64,000 nt of DNA, from assembly GCF_036010505.1 (NCBI RefSeq), contig NZ_CP108569.1, positions 2,048,001 through 2,112,000 on the forward strand, written 5' to 3'. This document shows, one piece after another, positions 9,126 to 17,560 of this stretch. The translations under genes were made by a program, and so were the position numbers. Position 1 is the stretch's first letter, and every line of letters starts with the position of its first letter. The stretch comes from Streptomyces sp. NBC_01197. Lineage in GTDB: Bacteria; Actinomycetota; Actinomycetes; Streptomycetales; Streptomycetaceae. Below the pieces are notes generated by a model. The model saw only the letters and a program-made list of their open reading frames with translations, was not told the DNA's origin and searched no databases.

Positions 9126-10129
9126 GAGAGCCTCACCCGGGGGTCGATCGCGGCGTACACAAGGTCCACCAGCAGGTTGCAGACAACGATGAAGAAGGCG
9201 GCCACCAGCGTCACACCCATGACGATCGGGAGGTCGCTGCGGGTCACGCCCTGGATGGCGTAGGCCCCCATCCCCTGGAAGTCGAAGACGGTCTCGGTGA
9301 TGACCGCGCCGCCGATGAGCAGCGCGAAGTCCATCCCGAAGATGGTGACGAGCGGGGTCAGCGCGGCGCGCAGACCGTGCTTGACGACCACGTTCCGCTC
9401 CCGCAGGCCCTTGGCCCGCGCGGTTCTGATGTAGTCCTCGCCCATGGTCTCCAGCATCCCGGCCCGGGTGAGCCGGGCGTAGAGCGCCGAGTACAGGAAG
9501 GCGAGGGTGCACCAGGGGAGGACCAGGTTCCAGGCCCACTCCGCCGGATTGTCCGTGAAGGGCACGAAGTGCACGTCCCAGATCGTCCAGTGGAAGCTGA
9601 ACAGGGCGAGCGAGACGAGTCCGGTGAAGAACATCGGCAGTGAGACGCCGGCCAGGGCCACGCCCATCGCCAGCCGGTCGATGAGGGTGCCCCGCTTGAG
9701 CGCGGAGAGCACGCCGGTCGCGACACCGCTGACCACCCAGATGACCGCCGCACCGATCGCGAGCGACAGGGTCACCGGGATGCGCTGCTGGATCTCGGGC
9801 CAGACCGCCGAGTGGGTCTTGAAGGAGTAACCGAAGCACGGCGCGTGACACACGGCGGGGTCGGGCCCGAAGTGGTAGTTCGCGCCGACAACGATGCCCT
9901 TGATGAAGTGCCAGTACTGCTCGTAGAGGGGCTGGTCGAGCCCCAGGTTCTTCTTGACCGCGGCGAGCGTCGCGGGGTCGGGGCTCTTGCCCACGAACTG
10001 GGCGGCCATGGAGTCGGTCGTCTGCCCGCCGAGGCGGGGGACGAGGAAGAAGATCGCGAAGGTGACTGCGCTGACCACCAGCAGCAGCAACACCGCGGCG
10101 AATACGCGTCGGATGATGTACGCAGCCAC
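9122..10129 (-). CDS. peptide ABC importer permease, DppB/OppB type
   Basis: A 335-residue inner-membrane permease with six predicted helices. It begins with the family's short N-terminal helix MAAYIIRRVFAAVLLLLVVS. The cytoplasmic EAA loop (RTARAKGLRERNVVVKHGLR) contacts the ATPases. An extra loop of about 60 residues (about 75-105 region, with Cys pairs in AVCHAPCFGYS) lies outside the membrane between helices 1 and 2, as in other actinobacterial DppB proteins. Start ATG 10129. Overlaps the next ATPase gene by ATGA. Confidence 0.92.
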   Translation of the reverse strand: MAAYIIRRVFAAVLLLLVVSAVTFAIFFLVPRLGGQTTDSMAAQFVGKSPDPATLAAVKKNLGLDQPLYEQYWHFIKGIVVGANYHFGPDPAVCHAPCFGYSFKTHSAVWPEIQQRIPVTLSLAIGAAVIWVVSGVATGVLSALKRGTLIDRLAMGVALAGVSLPMFFTGLVSLALFSFHWTIWDVHFVPFTDNPAEWAWNLVLPWCTLAFLYSALYARLTRAGMLETMGEDYIRTARAKGLRERNVVVKHGLRAALTPLVTIFGMDFALLIGGAVITETVFDFQGMGAYAIQGVTRSDLPIVMGVTLVAAFFIVVCNLLVDLVYAAIDPRVRLS

Positions 10130-10224
10130 AGCCGTGCGGCGCCGGGTCGGACGGACGGGGTAGGCCCGTCCGTCCCGGCGCCTTCACCTGCCTTTCAGGG
10201 GGGTGCTGTCGATGAACAGGTGTG

Positions 10225-11970
10225 TTACTTGGTCGAGGTCATCAGCACGTAGTCGTACATGCCCAGGTACGCCTGACTGACCGTTACGTTCGCCGCCGAG
10301 TCCGGGCGGTAGAGCAGGTTCTTGCGGTAGAAGAGCGGGACGAGCGACGCGTTCTCCATCACCATCTGGTCGACCTTGCCCCAGGTGGCGTTGCGCTTCG
10401 CGTTGTCCAGCGTCCCGATGCCCTTGACGATCTCCGCGTTGATCTTCGGGTCGTCGAGCTCCATCAGGTTGGTGCCACCGGACGGCTTGATGGCCTTTCC
10501 GTCGACGATCTGGTCGATGTAGCCGAAGCCGGCCGGCCAGTCGGCGCCCCACGCCATCATCATCATTCCGGCGTTGTTCTTGTGGACCCAGTCCGGGACA
10601 CCCGCGAAGTCGGTGAAGTACTTGTCCGACGGGAACGTCTTGATGTCGGCGGTGATGCCGATCTTCTTCAGGCTCTGCTGGAGCTGGGTGGCGCTGGTGA
10701 CCTCGTCGGGACGGTCGGTGCGGGCGGTCAGCGTCGTCTTGAAGCCGTTCGGCTTACCGCACTTGGCCAGGTGCTGCTTGGCCTTGGCGATGTCGCCCTT
10801 GTTGCCCGGGGTCGGGTACAGGTCGAACTTCTTGTAGCCCGAGACGCCCGGCGGGATGACGGTCGTCGCCGGGTCGCCCCGGACCTCGCCGCCGATCGCG
10901 TCGACCATGTCGGCCTTGTCCGCGACGTACTGCACGGCCTTGCGGCACTCGACGTTGTCGAACGGCTTCACGTGCACGTTCAGCGCGAGGTACTGCAGCG
11001 CGCCGGCGTACGGGTCGTCCGTCTTCGCCTTCTCGGTGGCCTTGGTGATGACCTTCGGCTGGGTCTTGGACTGCAGACCAGTACCGGCGATGTCCGCGGT
11101 GCTGGTGTCGTTGAGCAGGTGCTCGTCGACGGTCGTCGGCGTGACGTTGAAGTTCAGGTTGATCTTGTTCGGCAGCGCCTTGCGGATCGGGTCCGTCTTC
11201 GGGTCCCACTGCGGGTTGCGGACCAGCGTCGCGCCCCGGCTCTCGCTGTACGAAGCGAACTTGTACGGGCCCGAGGACACGATGTGCTGGACGTACGCAG
11301 CGCCCTTGTCCGCCTTCTGCGGCACCGGAGCCGTCTGCGAGAACGTGGCCAGATAGTCCATGTCCGCGAACGGCTTGCTCAGGTGGAAGACGATCGTGGA
11401 GTCGTCCGGCGTCTCGATGGACTTGAGACCGCCGGGCGACTTGTCCTTGTAGGGGCCCTTGTACTTGTCGCCGTCCTTGAGGTACGTGCTGAAGTACGTG
11501 GGCCCGTTGGAGAGTGCCTCACGGGCGAAGCTCCGCTCGATGGCGTACTTGACGTCCTTCGAGGTGATGACCGAACCGTCCTGGAACTTCACGCCCTTGC
11601 GGATGTGGTACGTCCAGGTCTTGGCATCCGGGCTGGCCTTGCCGAGGCTCGTCGCCAGGTCGGGCACGATCTTGAGCCCGTCCTTGCCCGGAGCCGGGTT
11701 GAAGGTCACCAGCGCACGCGCGTAGAGCCGGGAGAAGTTCTGCACCCAGCCGTAGTACGTGTTGCCGGGGTCCAGGGAGTCCGCGCCACTGGCGTGCTCG
11801 TAGGTGACCGTCCCCCCCTTCTTGTCGGTCTTGTTGACGATGCTCGTCAGACCCGCGTCGACCTTGCCGTGGCTGCCCCCGCCGCCACTGGCGCTGCTCC
11901 CGCAAGCGGTGGCAGCGAGCCCCAGCGCTACCGTCGCGGCTATCGCCGCTGCCGTCTTCCTGCTCTTCAT
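10225..11970 (-). CDS. peptide-binding lipoprotein of the ABC importer (SBP family 5)
   Basis: A 581-residue extracytoplasmic solute-binding protein. The signal ends at a lipobox (LAATAC, Cys about residue 23), followed by a Gly/Ser linker, so it is a membrane-anchored lipoprotein. The family 5 fold is visible in GTVTYEHASGADSLDPGNTYYGW, LATSLGKASPDAKTWTYHIRKGVKF and YAIERSF. It captures peptides and delivers them to the two permeases. Start ATG 11970 (MKSRKTAAA) is chosen because it gives a proper signal peptide; the frame continues to 12027 without supporting features. It sits between the two permease genes instead of at the operon's head, as in several Streptomyces importer operons. Confidence 0.93.
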   Translation of the reverse strand: MKSRKTAAAIAATVALGLAATACGSSASGGGGSHGKVDAGLTSIVNKTDKKGGTVTYEHASGADSLDPGNTYYGWVQNFSRLYARALVTFNPAPGKDGLKIVPDLATSLGKASPDAKTWTYHIRKGVKFQDGSVITSKDVKYAIERSFAREALSNGPTYFSTYLKDGDKYKGPYKDKSPGGLKSIETPDDSTIVFHLSKPFADMDYLATFSQTAPVPQKADKGAAYVQHIVSSGPYKFASYSESRGATLVRNPQWDPKTDPIRKALPNKINLNFNVTPTTVDEHLLNDTSTADIAGTGLQSKTQPKVITKATEKAKTDDPYAGALQYLALNVHVKPFDNVECRKAVQYVADKADMVDAIGGEVRGDPATTVIPPGVSGYKKFDLYPTPGNKGDIAKAKQHLAKCGKPNGFKTTLTARTDRPDEVTSATQLQQSLKKIGITADIKTFPSDKYFTDFAGVPDWVHKNNAGMMMMAWGADWPAGFGYIDQIVDGKAIKPSGGTNLMELDDPKINAEIVKGIGTLDNAKRNATWGKVDQMVMENASLVPLFYRKNLLYRPDSAANVTVSQAYLGMYDYVLMTSTK

Positions 11971-12016
11971 GCTGAGGAAAGCCCCCTCGGTTGTCCGGTG
12001 TGCGGCATGGCCGCGA

Positions 12017-13015
12017 TTACTTGCCACGGGGGTCGAGTGCGTCGCGCAGCCCGTCCCCCAGCAGATTGAAGGCCAGCACGGTGATGAAGATCGCCAGGCC
12101 GGGAATGACCATGAACATCGGGTCGACCTGGTAGAGGTCGACCGCGCTGGACAACATGCCGCCCCACGAGGCCTGCGGCGGCTGGATACCCACGCCGAGG
12201 AAGCTCAGGGACGCCTCGAAGAGGATGTTGGTGGGGATCAGCAGCGTCGCGTACACGAGGATCGGCGCGATCAGGTTCGGGAGCAACTCGCGGAAGAGGA
12301 TGAAAGGCCCGCGGGCACCCAGGGAGCGGGCGGCCTCGACGAACTCCCGTTCACGCAGACTGAGCGTCTGCGCACGGACGATACGGCCCATGTAGGGCCA
12401 GTTGAAGAAGCCGATCACGAAGATCAGCACGCAGATACGGAGCGTCAGACCGCTCATGCCGAAGGCGTTGCCCTGCAGTGCGGCGGAAATGGAGATCGCG
12501 AAGAGCAGCAGCGGGAACGCCAGGAAGGTGTCCATCAGGCGGCTGATGCCGCTGTCCACCCAGCCGCCGTAGAAGCCCGCCACCACGCCCATCACGACGC
12601 CGATGACGACCGAGAGCAGTGTCGACCCGGCGGCGACCACCAGCGAGACCCAGGAGCCCTCGACGACGCGTGCCAGGATGTCCCGGCCGGTCTGCGGCTC
12701 CACACCCAGCGGGTGGCTCCAACTCATGCCGCCGAAGCTGCCCTTGGGCGCCAGCAGAGCGGGATCGACCAGGTTCTGGTGGAAGGCGTTGGGGTCGAGC
12801 CCGAACATCGCCTGGATCGGCTTGGACAGGACGGCGACCAGCACCAGCAGGATCACGACGACCCCGCCCGCCACGGCGACCTTGTCCCGCTTGAAACGCG
12901 TCCAGGCGATCCGGCCGAGTGAACGGCCCTCGATCTGGCTCTGCGTGGCCCCCGTGAGTACTGCCTCCGGCTGCGCTTCGGCAGTCGATCCGGTGGTCTC
13001 GATCGGTGCGGTCAC
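12017..13015 (-). CDS. peptide ABC importer permease, DppC/OppC type
   Basis: A 332-residue permease, first gene of the importer operon. A polar N-terminal segment of about 45 residues precedes the OppC N-terminal helix (WTRFKRDKVAVAGGVVVILLVLVAV), then five helices with the EAA loop EAARSLGARGPFILFRELLPN. The C-terminus NLLGDGLRDALDPRGK is the classic DppC ending. Start is placed at GTG 13015, with AAAGG a few bases upstream; the long frame to 13195 lacks a ribosome site. It pairs with the DppB-type subunit to form the translocation path. Confidence 0.92.
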   Translation of the reverse strand: MTAPIETTGSTAEAQPEAVLTGATQSQIEGRSLGRIAWTRFKRDKVAVAGGVVVILLVLVAVLSKPIQAMFGLDPNAFHQNLVDPALLAPKGSFGGMSWSHPLGVEPQTGRDILARVVEGSWVSLVVAAGSTLLSVVIGVVMGVVAGFYGGWVDSGISRLMDTFLAFPLLLFAISISAALQGNAFGMSGLTLRICVLIFVIGFFNWPYMGRIVRAQTLSLREREFVEAARSLGARGPFILFRELLPNLIAPILVYATLLIPTNILFEASLSFLGVGIQPPQASWGGMLSSAVDLYQVDPMFMVIPGLAIFITVLAFNLLGDGLRDALDPRGK

Positions 13016-13352
13016 AGTGCCTTTGACCCCTCCCGGCCGGCGGTGGCCGGCCCGTACCTGCCGCGGTGGCGGCTGCTGTGCATCAAGCGCATCGGGTGAT
13101 GCCACTGTGCTGAAGTGACGGAATGTGTTCATGACTCGCCGCACAAGGGCACGACGATGCTCAATGCAGGGAGTCTTCATTGCGGTTGCGATCACCCGCC
13201 AGACCTGAAGGTGAAAGTATGCGCAACCGTGATGCGGCTAATGAACTTCCGTTATCCGGACGCCGGGACCGGCTGAGCGGAAATCTTCCTCACCAAAGCG
13301 CCAGTTCGGACATCACGCCCAACGGCCGCCATTGACGGCCTAATTGGTGCAC
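13016..13352 (-). promoter_or_regulatory. promoter-bearing intergenic region upstream of the peptide importer operon
   Basis: A 337-bp gap, less GC-rich than its surroundings between about 13080 and 13345, with no credible gene. It should carry the importer promoter and the end of the downstream SseB gene transcript. An 8-bp inverted repeat, CGGTTGCG (13183-13190) and CGCAACCG (13222-13229), is separated by 31 bases and is a possible operator or looping site. No clear -10/-35 pair can be fixed by eye. Confidence 0.45.
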
Positions 13353-14123
13353 TCAGCCTACCGGCGGGTAGCCGTATCCTGCCGCGGGAGAGGGCGCCGC
13401 GTGGGCCTCGCGGTCGTAAAAGGGGCGGGAGTTGGCCCGCAGCCACATCCCGACCGGGTCGTACGGGTCGGACAGCGCCACCGTCGAGACGGGCAGCCCC
13501 TCGGGCACAGCGGCGATCGACTGCTGCATCATCGCCCGCACCGAATCCACGGACTGCTGGCTCGTGTCGTACAGATCGAGCCCGATGGCCAGATACGGGG
13601 TGCCGAGCGCGGGCTGCACCCAGACCCGGCTCAACGCGCGGATCGCCGGGGTGTGATGGGCGCTCTGGGTGAGCAGCGCGTAGAACTGCGGGATCTCGAT
13701 GGCCGGCTCGGACAGCCGCAGCGGCCCGGCCGGCATCCGGTCCAGCCCGGTGGCGATCCGCCGCAGATCGGTCCAGGGGATGCCGACGCCGCCGCCGGGG
13801 GCATGTGGATTGAGCCAGATTCCCCAGTGGTCGGGGTAGAGGGAGCGGGCGACGTCACGTCCTGTGACCACCTCGTGCGAACGGTTCCAGCCGGAGACCG
13901 CCAGCTCCTGCGCCGAGGTCACACACGGGGCGTAACCGAGACCTTCGATCTCCATGTTCCCGTACTGGGCGTCCGGCGACCCGGCCTGGCCGTGCCAGAG
14001 CAGCATCCAGACCTGGCTGTCGGCGAGCGCCTGCAGCAGTGCCTCATAGGCGTCGTACCGCCCGGGGGTCACCTGGAGCAGCATCTGCTCGACCTGCCCG
14101 GCCGCCGTGCCCGACGCACTCAC
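13353..14123 (-). CDS. SseB-family protein (second of two tandem copies)
   Basis: A 256-residue cytoplasmic protein of the SseB (enhanced serine sensitivity) family. The N-terminal domain (about 1-120) includes DSQVWMLLWHGQ and TSAQELAVSGW; the C-terminal domain includes a motif near residue 225 (DPYDPVGMWLRANSRPFYDR) that is shared with the neighbouring SseB gene. Start is GTG 14123; the frame remains open further upstream, but that is read-through of the spacer and has no homology. In E. coli SseB alters serine sensitivity by an unknown route; here the pair stands directly beside the glycine/serine gene block, a suggestive context. A biochemical role cannot be stated. Confidence 0.75.
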   Translation of the reverse strand: MSASGTAAGQVEQMLLQVTPGRYDAYEALLQALADSQVWMLLWHGQAGSPDAQYGNMEIEGLGYAPCVTSAQELAVSGWNRSHEVVTGRDVARSLYPDHWGIWLNPHAPGGGVGIPWTDLRRIATGLDRMPAGPLRLSEPAIEIPQFYALLTQSAHHTPAIRALSRVWVQPALGTPYLAIGLDLYDTSQQSVDSVRAMMQQSIAAVPEGLPVSTVALSDPYDPVGMWLRANSRPFYDREAHAAPSPAAGYGYPPVG

Positions 14124-14454
14124 TCTGGGTCCCGCCCCTCTTTGATCCACCCGTTGTTGACCCACGCGCTTCTGATCCACGCGCTTCTGATCGCCCGTCG
14201 CCGTTCCACGCGCCGGGACGCAGCTCACACGACCCCGCCCGCACGATCCGTTCCGTACGATCAGTTCGATCCGGTTCGGTGCGCCTCGGTTCCGTGTGAT
14301 TCCGGTTCCATGCGATTCCGGCCAACTCGCGCGCCGGCCCTCCCACACATCCCGCACATCAGACCAGCTTAGGCCGCGGCGGGTTTCCGGTGCCTGCGCG
14401 GCACCGGCCGCCTCGGTCCCGGCGCCGCAGGTCCCGGCCCTGCGGCACCGGCCC
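14124..14454. other. repeat-rich spacer between the two SseB genes
   Basis: This 331-bp gap carries no credible gene, although the frame on the minus strand stays open through it. It holds short degenerate direct repeats: CACGCGCTTCTGATC occurs twice back to back near 14162-14192, and GATCCGTTC / GATTCCGGTTCC-like words recur between 14240 and 14330. It appears to be an expanded low-complexity spacer. Confidence 0.6.
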
Positions 14455-15210
14455 CTACAGCACCGGCCCGATGGCGTCGGCCCTGACGTAGAACGGCCTG
14501 ACCTTGTCCAGCATCCAGTCGGCGACCGGGTCCTGCGCCACGTCCAGCAGGACGAGATTGACCGGCCAGGGCACCTCGACCCGGTGCAGTGCCCGGCCGA
14601 GCGCGTCCATCGGGGCGTTGCGTCCCGCGCCGTCCCACGTCGCGAACTCGACCCCGACGAAGAGGACCGGGTCGCCGCCCTCGATGGAGGCGAGGGCCCG
14701 TCGCGCCGAAAGGACCACGCCCGACTCCTCGAACTCACCGGCGGCGGCGGAGAGGAAATCGACCGGCTCCTCCTGCCAGTCCGGCTCGAAGAGCCGCACC
14801 CGGCCGCCGGTCGCGGGCCCGTCGAGGGAGGTACGGCCGGTGCGGCACAGTTCGGCCACGGCGGGCGGCGGCAGCGGCATACCGATCGCACCGCCCGGGT
14901 TCACCGCGACGCCCAGCTGCGGCGGCAGCCCGCGGGCGAACTCGACCGCCGGCGCCACCGCGAAGGAGTAGTGCGAGCCGACGCACTGGAGGAACTGAGC
15001 CTCGGAGCTGAAGACGGGGACATAGGCCCCGCCCTCGATGTCCACGGTGGGCAGGTCGAGCGAACTGCTGTCCTGTCCACCGCCGTTGGGCAGCGGTACC
15101 CAGAGGTTGCTGCGCCCCAGCACCTCGATCAGCCGGCCGCCCGCGGCGGGGTTCCCGACCGATGTGGTCAGGACCTCTTCGAGCTCGTTTCCCGGCCATG
15201 CCATGTCCAC
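14455..15210 (-). CDS. SseB-family protein (first of two tandem copies)
   Basis: A 251-residue protein with an SseB N-terminal domain (LWVPLPNGG near residue 36, YVPVFSSEAQFLQ near 63, PPQLGVAVNPGGAIGMPLP near 97) and an SseB C-terminal domain ending in DPVADWMLDKVRPFYVRAD. GTG start at 15210 with GAAGGGG seven bases upstream. The paralogous gene follows on the same strand after a 331-bp spacer. The stop at 14455 is a real TAG/TGA stop on this frame, so the pair is two proteins, not one. Function unknown beyond the family name; proximity to gcvT-gcvH-glyA-sdaA is the only hint. Confidence 0.82.
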   Translation of the reverse strand: MDMAWPGNELEEVLTTSVGNPAAGGRLIEVLGRSNLWVPLPNGGGQDSSSLDLPTVDIEGGAYVPVFSSEAQFLQCVGSHYSFAVAPAVEFARGLPPQLGVAVNPGGAIGMPLPPPAVAELCRTGRTSLDGPATGGRVRLFEPDWQEEPVDFLSAAAGEFEESGVVLSARRALASIEGGDPVLFVGVEFATWDGAGRNAPMDALGRALHRVEVPWPVNLVLLDVAQDPVADWMLDKVRPFYVRADAIGPVL

Positions 15211-15296
15211 CGAGGTATCCCCTTCTCACCTGTTCACCTGCCGACCGGCCTTGGAGCCGCTCGTTCGGTCTCCCCCAACCATAAGGAGCGGGACCG

Positions 15297-15998
15297 TCAC
15301 ACCGCTGCCCCGAACCCGATCCGGCGCAGTACGGCCGCCGCTTCCCGGTCGAGCAGCACGACCGAACCGCACCCCGCGGGCAGCCGCGCCCGCTCGGCGT
15401 TGCGGATCAGCCCGGCGACCGCCCTGCGGTGCCGGGCGAAGGCGTACACGGAGACCTTCCGGCCGCGCTCCGCCTGACCGGCCAGCGCCGCCCCGGGTGC
15501 CACGTCGAGCAGCAGCAGATGCAGGGCGCTCCGGCGCCGCCGCGCCGCCCGGGCCAGCAGAGCGCGCACCCAGGAGTGCGTGCCGCAGTCGTGCACGACG
15601 ACACCGGCGCCCGAGCGCAGGGCGCGCCACAGCCTGCCGTAGTGGGCGGCCCGCACCAGCGGCCGGTAGCTCCAGTACGGAAGACAGCCGGGCATCCGGC
15701 GCTCCCAGCGGTCCCGGGCGTCCTGCGAGTCGATCCCGCGCGCCCCCGCGGCCCTTCGTAAGAGCGTGGACTTCCCGCTGCCCGGCAGACCGGACAGGAC
15801 CACCACGTCCCCGGCGGCGAACACCAGACGGTGCGGGCTGCGGCCGGCCCGCCGACGCAGGTCCCTCACCGCGGGCGGCTCGCCGCCGGCCGCCTCCCGT
15901 CCGGGCCGAACCGCCCGCCCGGACTGCGCCGGCACCGCCCCCGGCCCCCGGGATGTCTCAGTCGGCGCCACATCCGTGCGCCACCCCTGCCCCACCAT
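15297..15998 (-). CDS. small P-loop ATP/GTP-binding protein
   Basis: A 233-residue protein with a Walker A motif GLPGSGKST near residue 70, preceded by a beta strand (DVVVLSG), and a likely Walker B strand VVVHDCG near 120 and LHLLLLDVAPG near 150. This order matches small AAA/zeta-toxin-like or kinase-like P-loop proteins found next to the glycine cleavage genes in Streptomyces. Basic residues are frequent. Start ATG 15998 has GGGGGAG just upstream. Divergent from the riboswitch-gcvT operon. The substrate is not known; a kinase or nucleotide-dependent switch role would be guesswork. Confidence 0.75.
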   Translation of the reverse strand: MVGQGWRTDVAPTETSRGPGAVPAQSGRAVRPGREAAGGEPPAVRDLRRRAGRSPHRLVFAAGDVVVLSGLPGSGKSTLLRRAAGARGIDSQDARDRWERRMPGCLPYWSYRPLVRAAHYGRLWRALRSGAGVVVHDCGTHSWVRALLARAARRRRSALHLLLLDVAPGAALAGQAERGRKVSVYAFARHRRAVAGLIRNAERARLPAGCGSVVLLDREAAAVLRRIGFGAAV

Positions 15999-16145
15999 GG
16001 CCACTCCCCCCTGCGCCCGTATGCCTGCGTATCCCCTGCATACCCCCGCTGACGGAGTGTAAAGAAAGAGTAATGCGACACAGGTGAGGCGCCGCCCGCG
16101 CGGCATGCGATGATGTGCGCGCCAACTCCATACAGGCCGTTCGAA

Positions 16146-16357
16146 TCCGCGCGGGAGAGTTCCCGGCCACCGGCCGGGGCGCCGAAGGAGCAAGTCCCTC
16201 CCTTGTAATCTCTCAGGCCCCGTACCGCGCGGACGAGGCAGATCTGAAAAGCGGGCCGCCCTGCGGCCCCACCCAAGGTGCAAGCCGTCCCTCTCAACAG
16301 GCGCCGGCGAACCTCTCAGGTTCCGATGACAGATGGGGAGGATCGTCCTCGTCTGTC
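16146..16357 (+). promoter_or_regulatory. tandem glycine riboswitch upstream of gcvT
   Basis: Two glycine aptamers in series. Aptamer 1 is closed by a perfect 9-bp P1 (TCCGCGCGG 16146-16154 with CCGCGCGGA 16225-16233) and carries the conserved cores GGGAGAG, GCCGAAGGAGCAAG and AATCTCTCAGG. Aptamer 2 starts near 16240 (CAGATCTGAAAAGC) and has GGTGCAAG and ACCTCTCAGGTTCCGATGAC. It ends in a strong hairpin, GACAGA (16328-16333) with TCTGTC (16352-16357) and an inner GAGGA/TCCTC stem. That hairpin uses the 3' end of aptamer 2, so it is the likely expression platform. Glycine binding is expected to turn on the glycine cleavage genes. Confidence 0.93.
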
Positions 16358-16377
16358 ATGCCCCGGGAGTACCGCAT

Positions 16378-17493
16378 ATGAGCCCCACGCCCCGTCTCAC
16401 AGCACTCGACGCCCTGCACCGTTCGCTGGGCGCGACCATGACCGACTTCGCGGGCTGGGACATGCCGCTGCGCTACGGCAGTGAGCGCGACGAGCACATC
16501 GCCGTACGGACGCACGCCGGTCTCTTCGACCTCTCCCACATGGGCGAGATCACCGTCAGCGGCCCGCAGGCCGTGCGGCTGCTCGACCACGCGCTGGTCG
16601 GCAACATCAGCACCGTCGGCAACGGCCGCGCCCGCTACACCATGATCTGCCAGGAGGACGGCGGGATCCTGGACGATCTGATCGTGTACCGGCTCGGCGA
16701 GCAGGAGTACATGGTCGTCGCCAACGCGGGCAACGCGCAGGTGGTCCTGGACGCGCTGACCGCCCGCGCGGGCGGCTTCGACGCCGTCGTACGGGACGAC
16801 CGCCACGCGTACGCCCTGCTGGCCGTACAGGGCCCGGAATCCTCCGGCATCCTGAAAGCGCTCACGGACGCCGACCTGGACGGGCTGAAGTACTACGCGG
16901 GCCTGCCCGGCACCGTCGCCGGCGTCCAGGCGCTCATCGCAAGGACCGGCTACACGGGCGAGGACGGATTCGAGCTGTTCGTCGCCCCGTCCGACGCCGA
17001 GAAGCTCTGGCAGGCACTGACCGAGGCGGGCGCGCCGGCCGGTCTGGTGCCCTGCGGCCTCTCCTGCCGCGACACCCTGCGTCTGGAGGCGGGTATGCCC
17101 CTCTACGGCCATGAGCTGACCACCGCGCTGACCCCCTTCGACGCCGGTCTCGGCCGGGTCGTCAAGTTCGAGAAGGAGGGCGACTTCGTCGGGCGCGCTG
17201 CCCTGGAGGCTGCCGCCGAGCGCGCCGCAGCGGCCCCGCCGCGCAAGCTGGTCGGTCTGATCGCCGAGGGCCGCCGGGTCCCCCGCGCGGGCTACCAGGT
17301 CGTCGCGGACGGCCAGGTCGTCGGCGAGGTCACGTCGGGCGCCCCTTCGCCGACGCTGGGCAGGCCGATCGCCATGGCGTACGTCGACGCGGCCCACGCG
17401 GAGCCCGGCACCTCCGGTGTGGGCGTGGACATCCGCGGTACGCATGAGCCGTACGAGGTCGTGGCCCTCCCCTTCTACAAGCGCCAGAAGTGA
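16378..17493 (+). CDS. gcvT: glycine cleavage system T protein (aminomethyltransferase)
   Basis: A 371-residue GcvT. It transfers the methylene group from the aminomethyl-lipoyl arm of GcvH to tetrahydrofolate and releases ammonia. Family motifs: FAGWDMPLRYG near residue 23, LSHMGEI near 47, the folate-site segment TGYTGEDGFELF near 185, and the C-terminal AYV/RGTHEPYEVVALPFYKR. The start is ATG 16378 (MSPTPRL) with GGGAG seven bases upstream, not 16333, which would lie inside the riboswitch platform. Regulated by the upstream glycine riboswitch; followed by gcvH after 67 bp. The P protein and dihydrolipoamide dehydrogenase genes are not in this window. Confidence 0.97.
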   Translation: MSPTPRLTALDALHRSLGATMTDFAGWDMPLRYGSERDEHIAVRTHAGLFDLSHMGEITVSGPQAVRLLDHALVGNISTVGNGRARYTMICQEDGGILDDLIVYRLGEQEYMVVANAGNAQVVLDALTARAGGFDAVVRDDRHAYALLAVQGPESSGILKALTDADLDGLKYYAGLPGTVAGVQALIARTGYTGEDGFELFVAPSDAEKLWQALTEAGAPAGLVPCGLSCRDTLRLEAGMPLYGHELTTALTPFDAGLGRVVKFEKEGDFVGRAALEAAAERAAAAPPRKLVGLIAEGRRVPRAGYQVVADGQVVGEVTSGAPSPTLGRPIAMAYVDAAHAEPGTSGVGVDIRGTHEPYEVVALPFYKRQK

Positions 17494-17560
17494 CCCACAC
17501 CATCTCAGCCCGTAAGACCACCGTTCATCAGCACTCCCCCGCATCCAGGAGAATCAGGTC

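Noticed and set aside
10222..12069. A 615-codon plus-strand open frame antisense to the peptide-binding lipoprotein
   Set aside because: Arg/Val/Leu/Gly-rich composition without motifs, no ribosome site; it mirrors the codons of the minus-strand gene, which has a lipobox and family motifs.
13353..14891. One 512-residue protein spanning both SseB copies
   Set aside because: The upstream part lies in a different frame from the first SseB gene and passes through a repeat-rich spacer; each SseB has its own GTG start and normal length.
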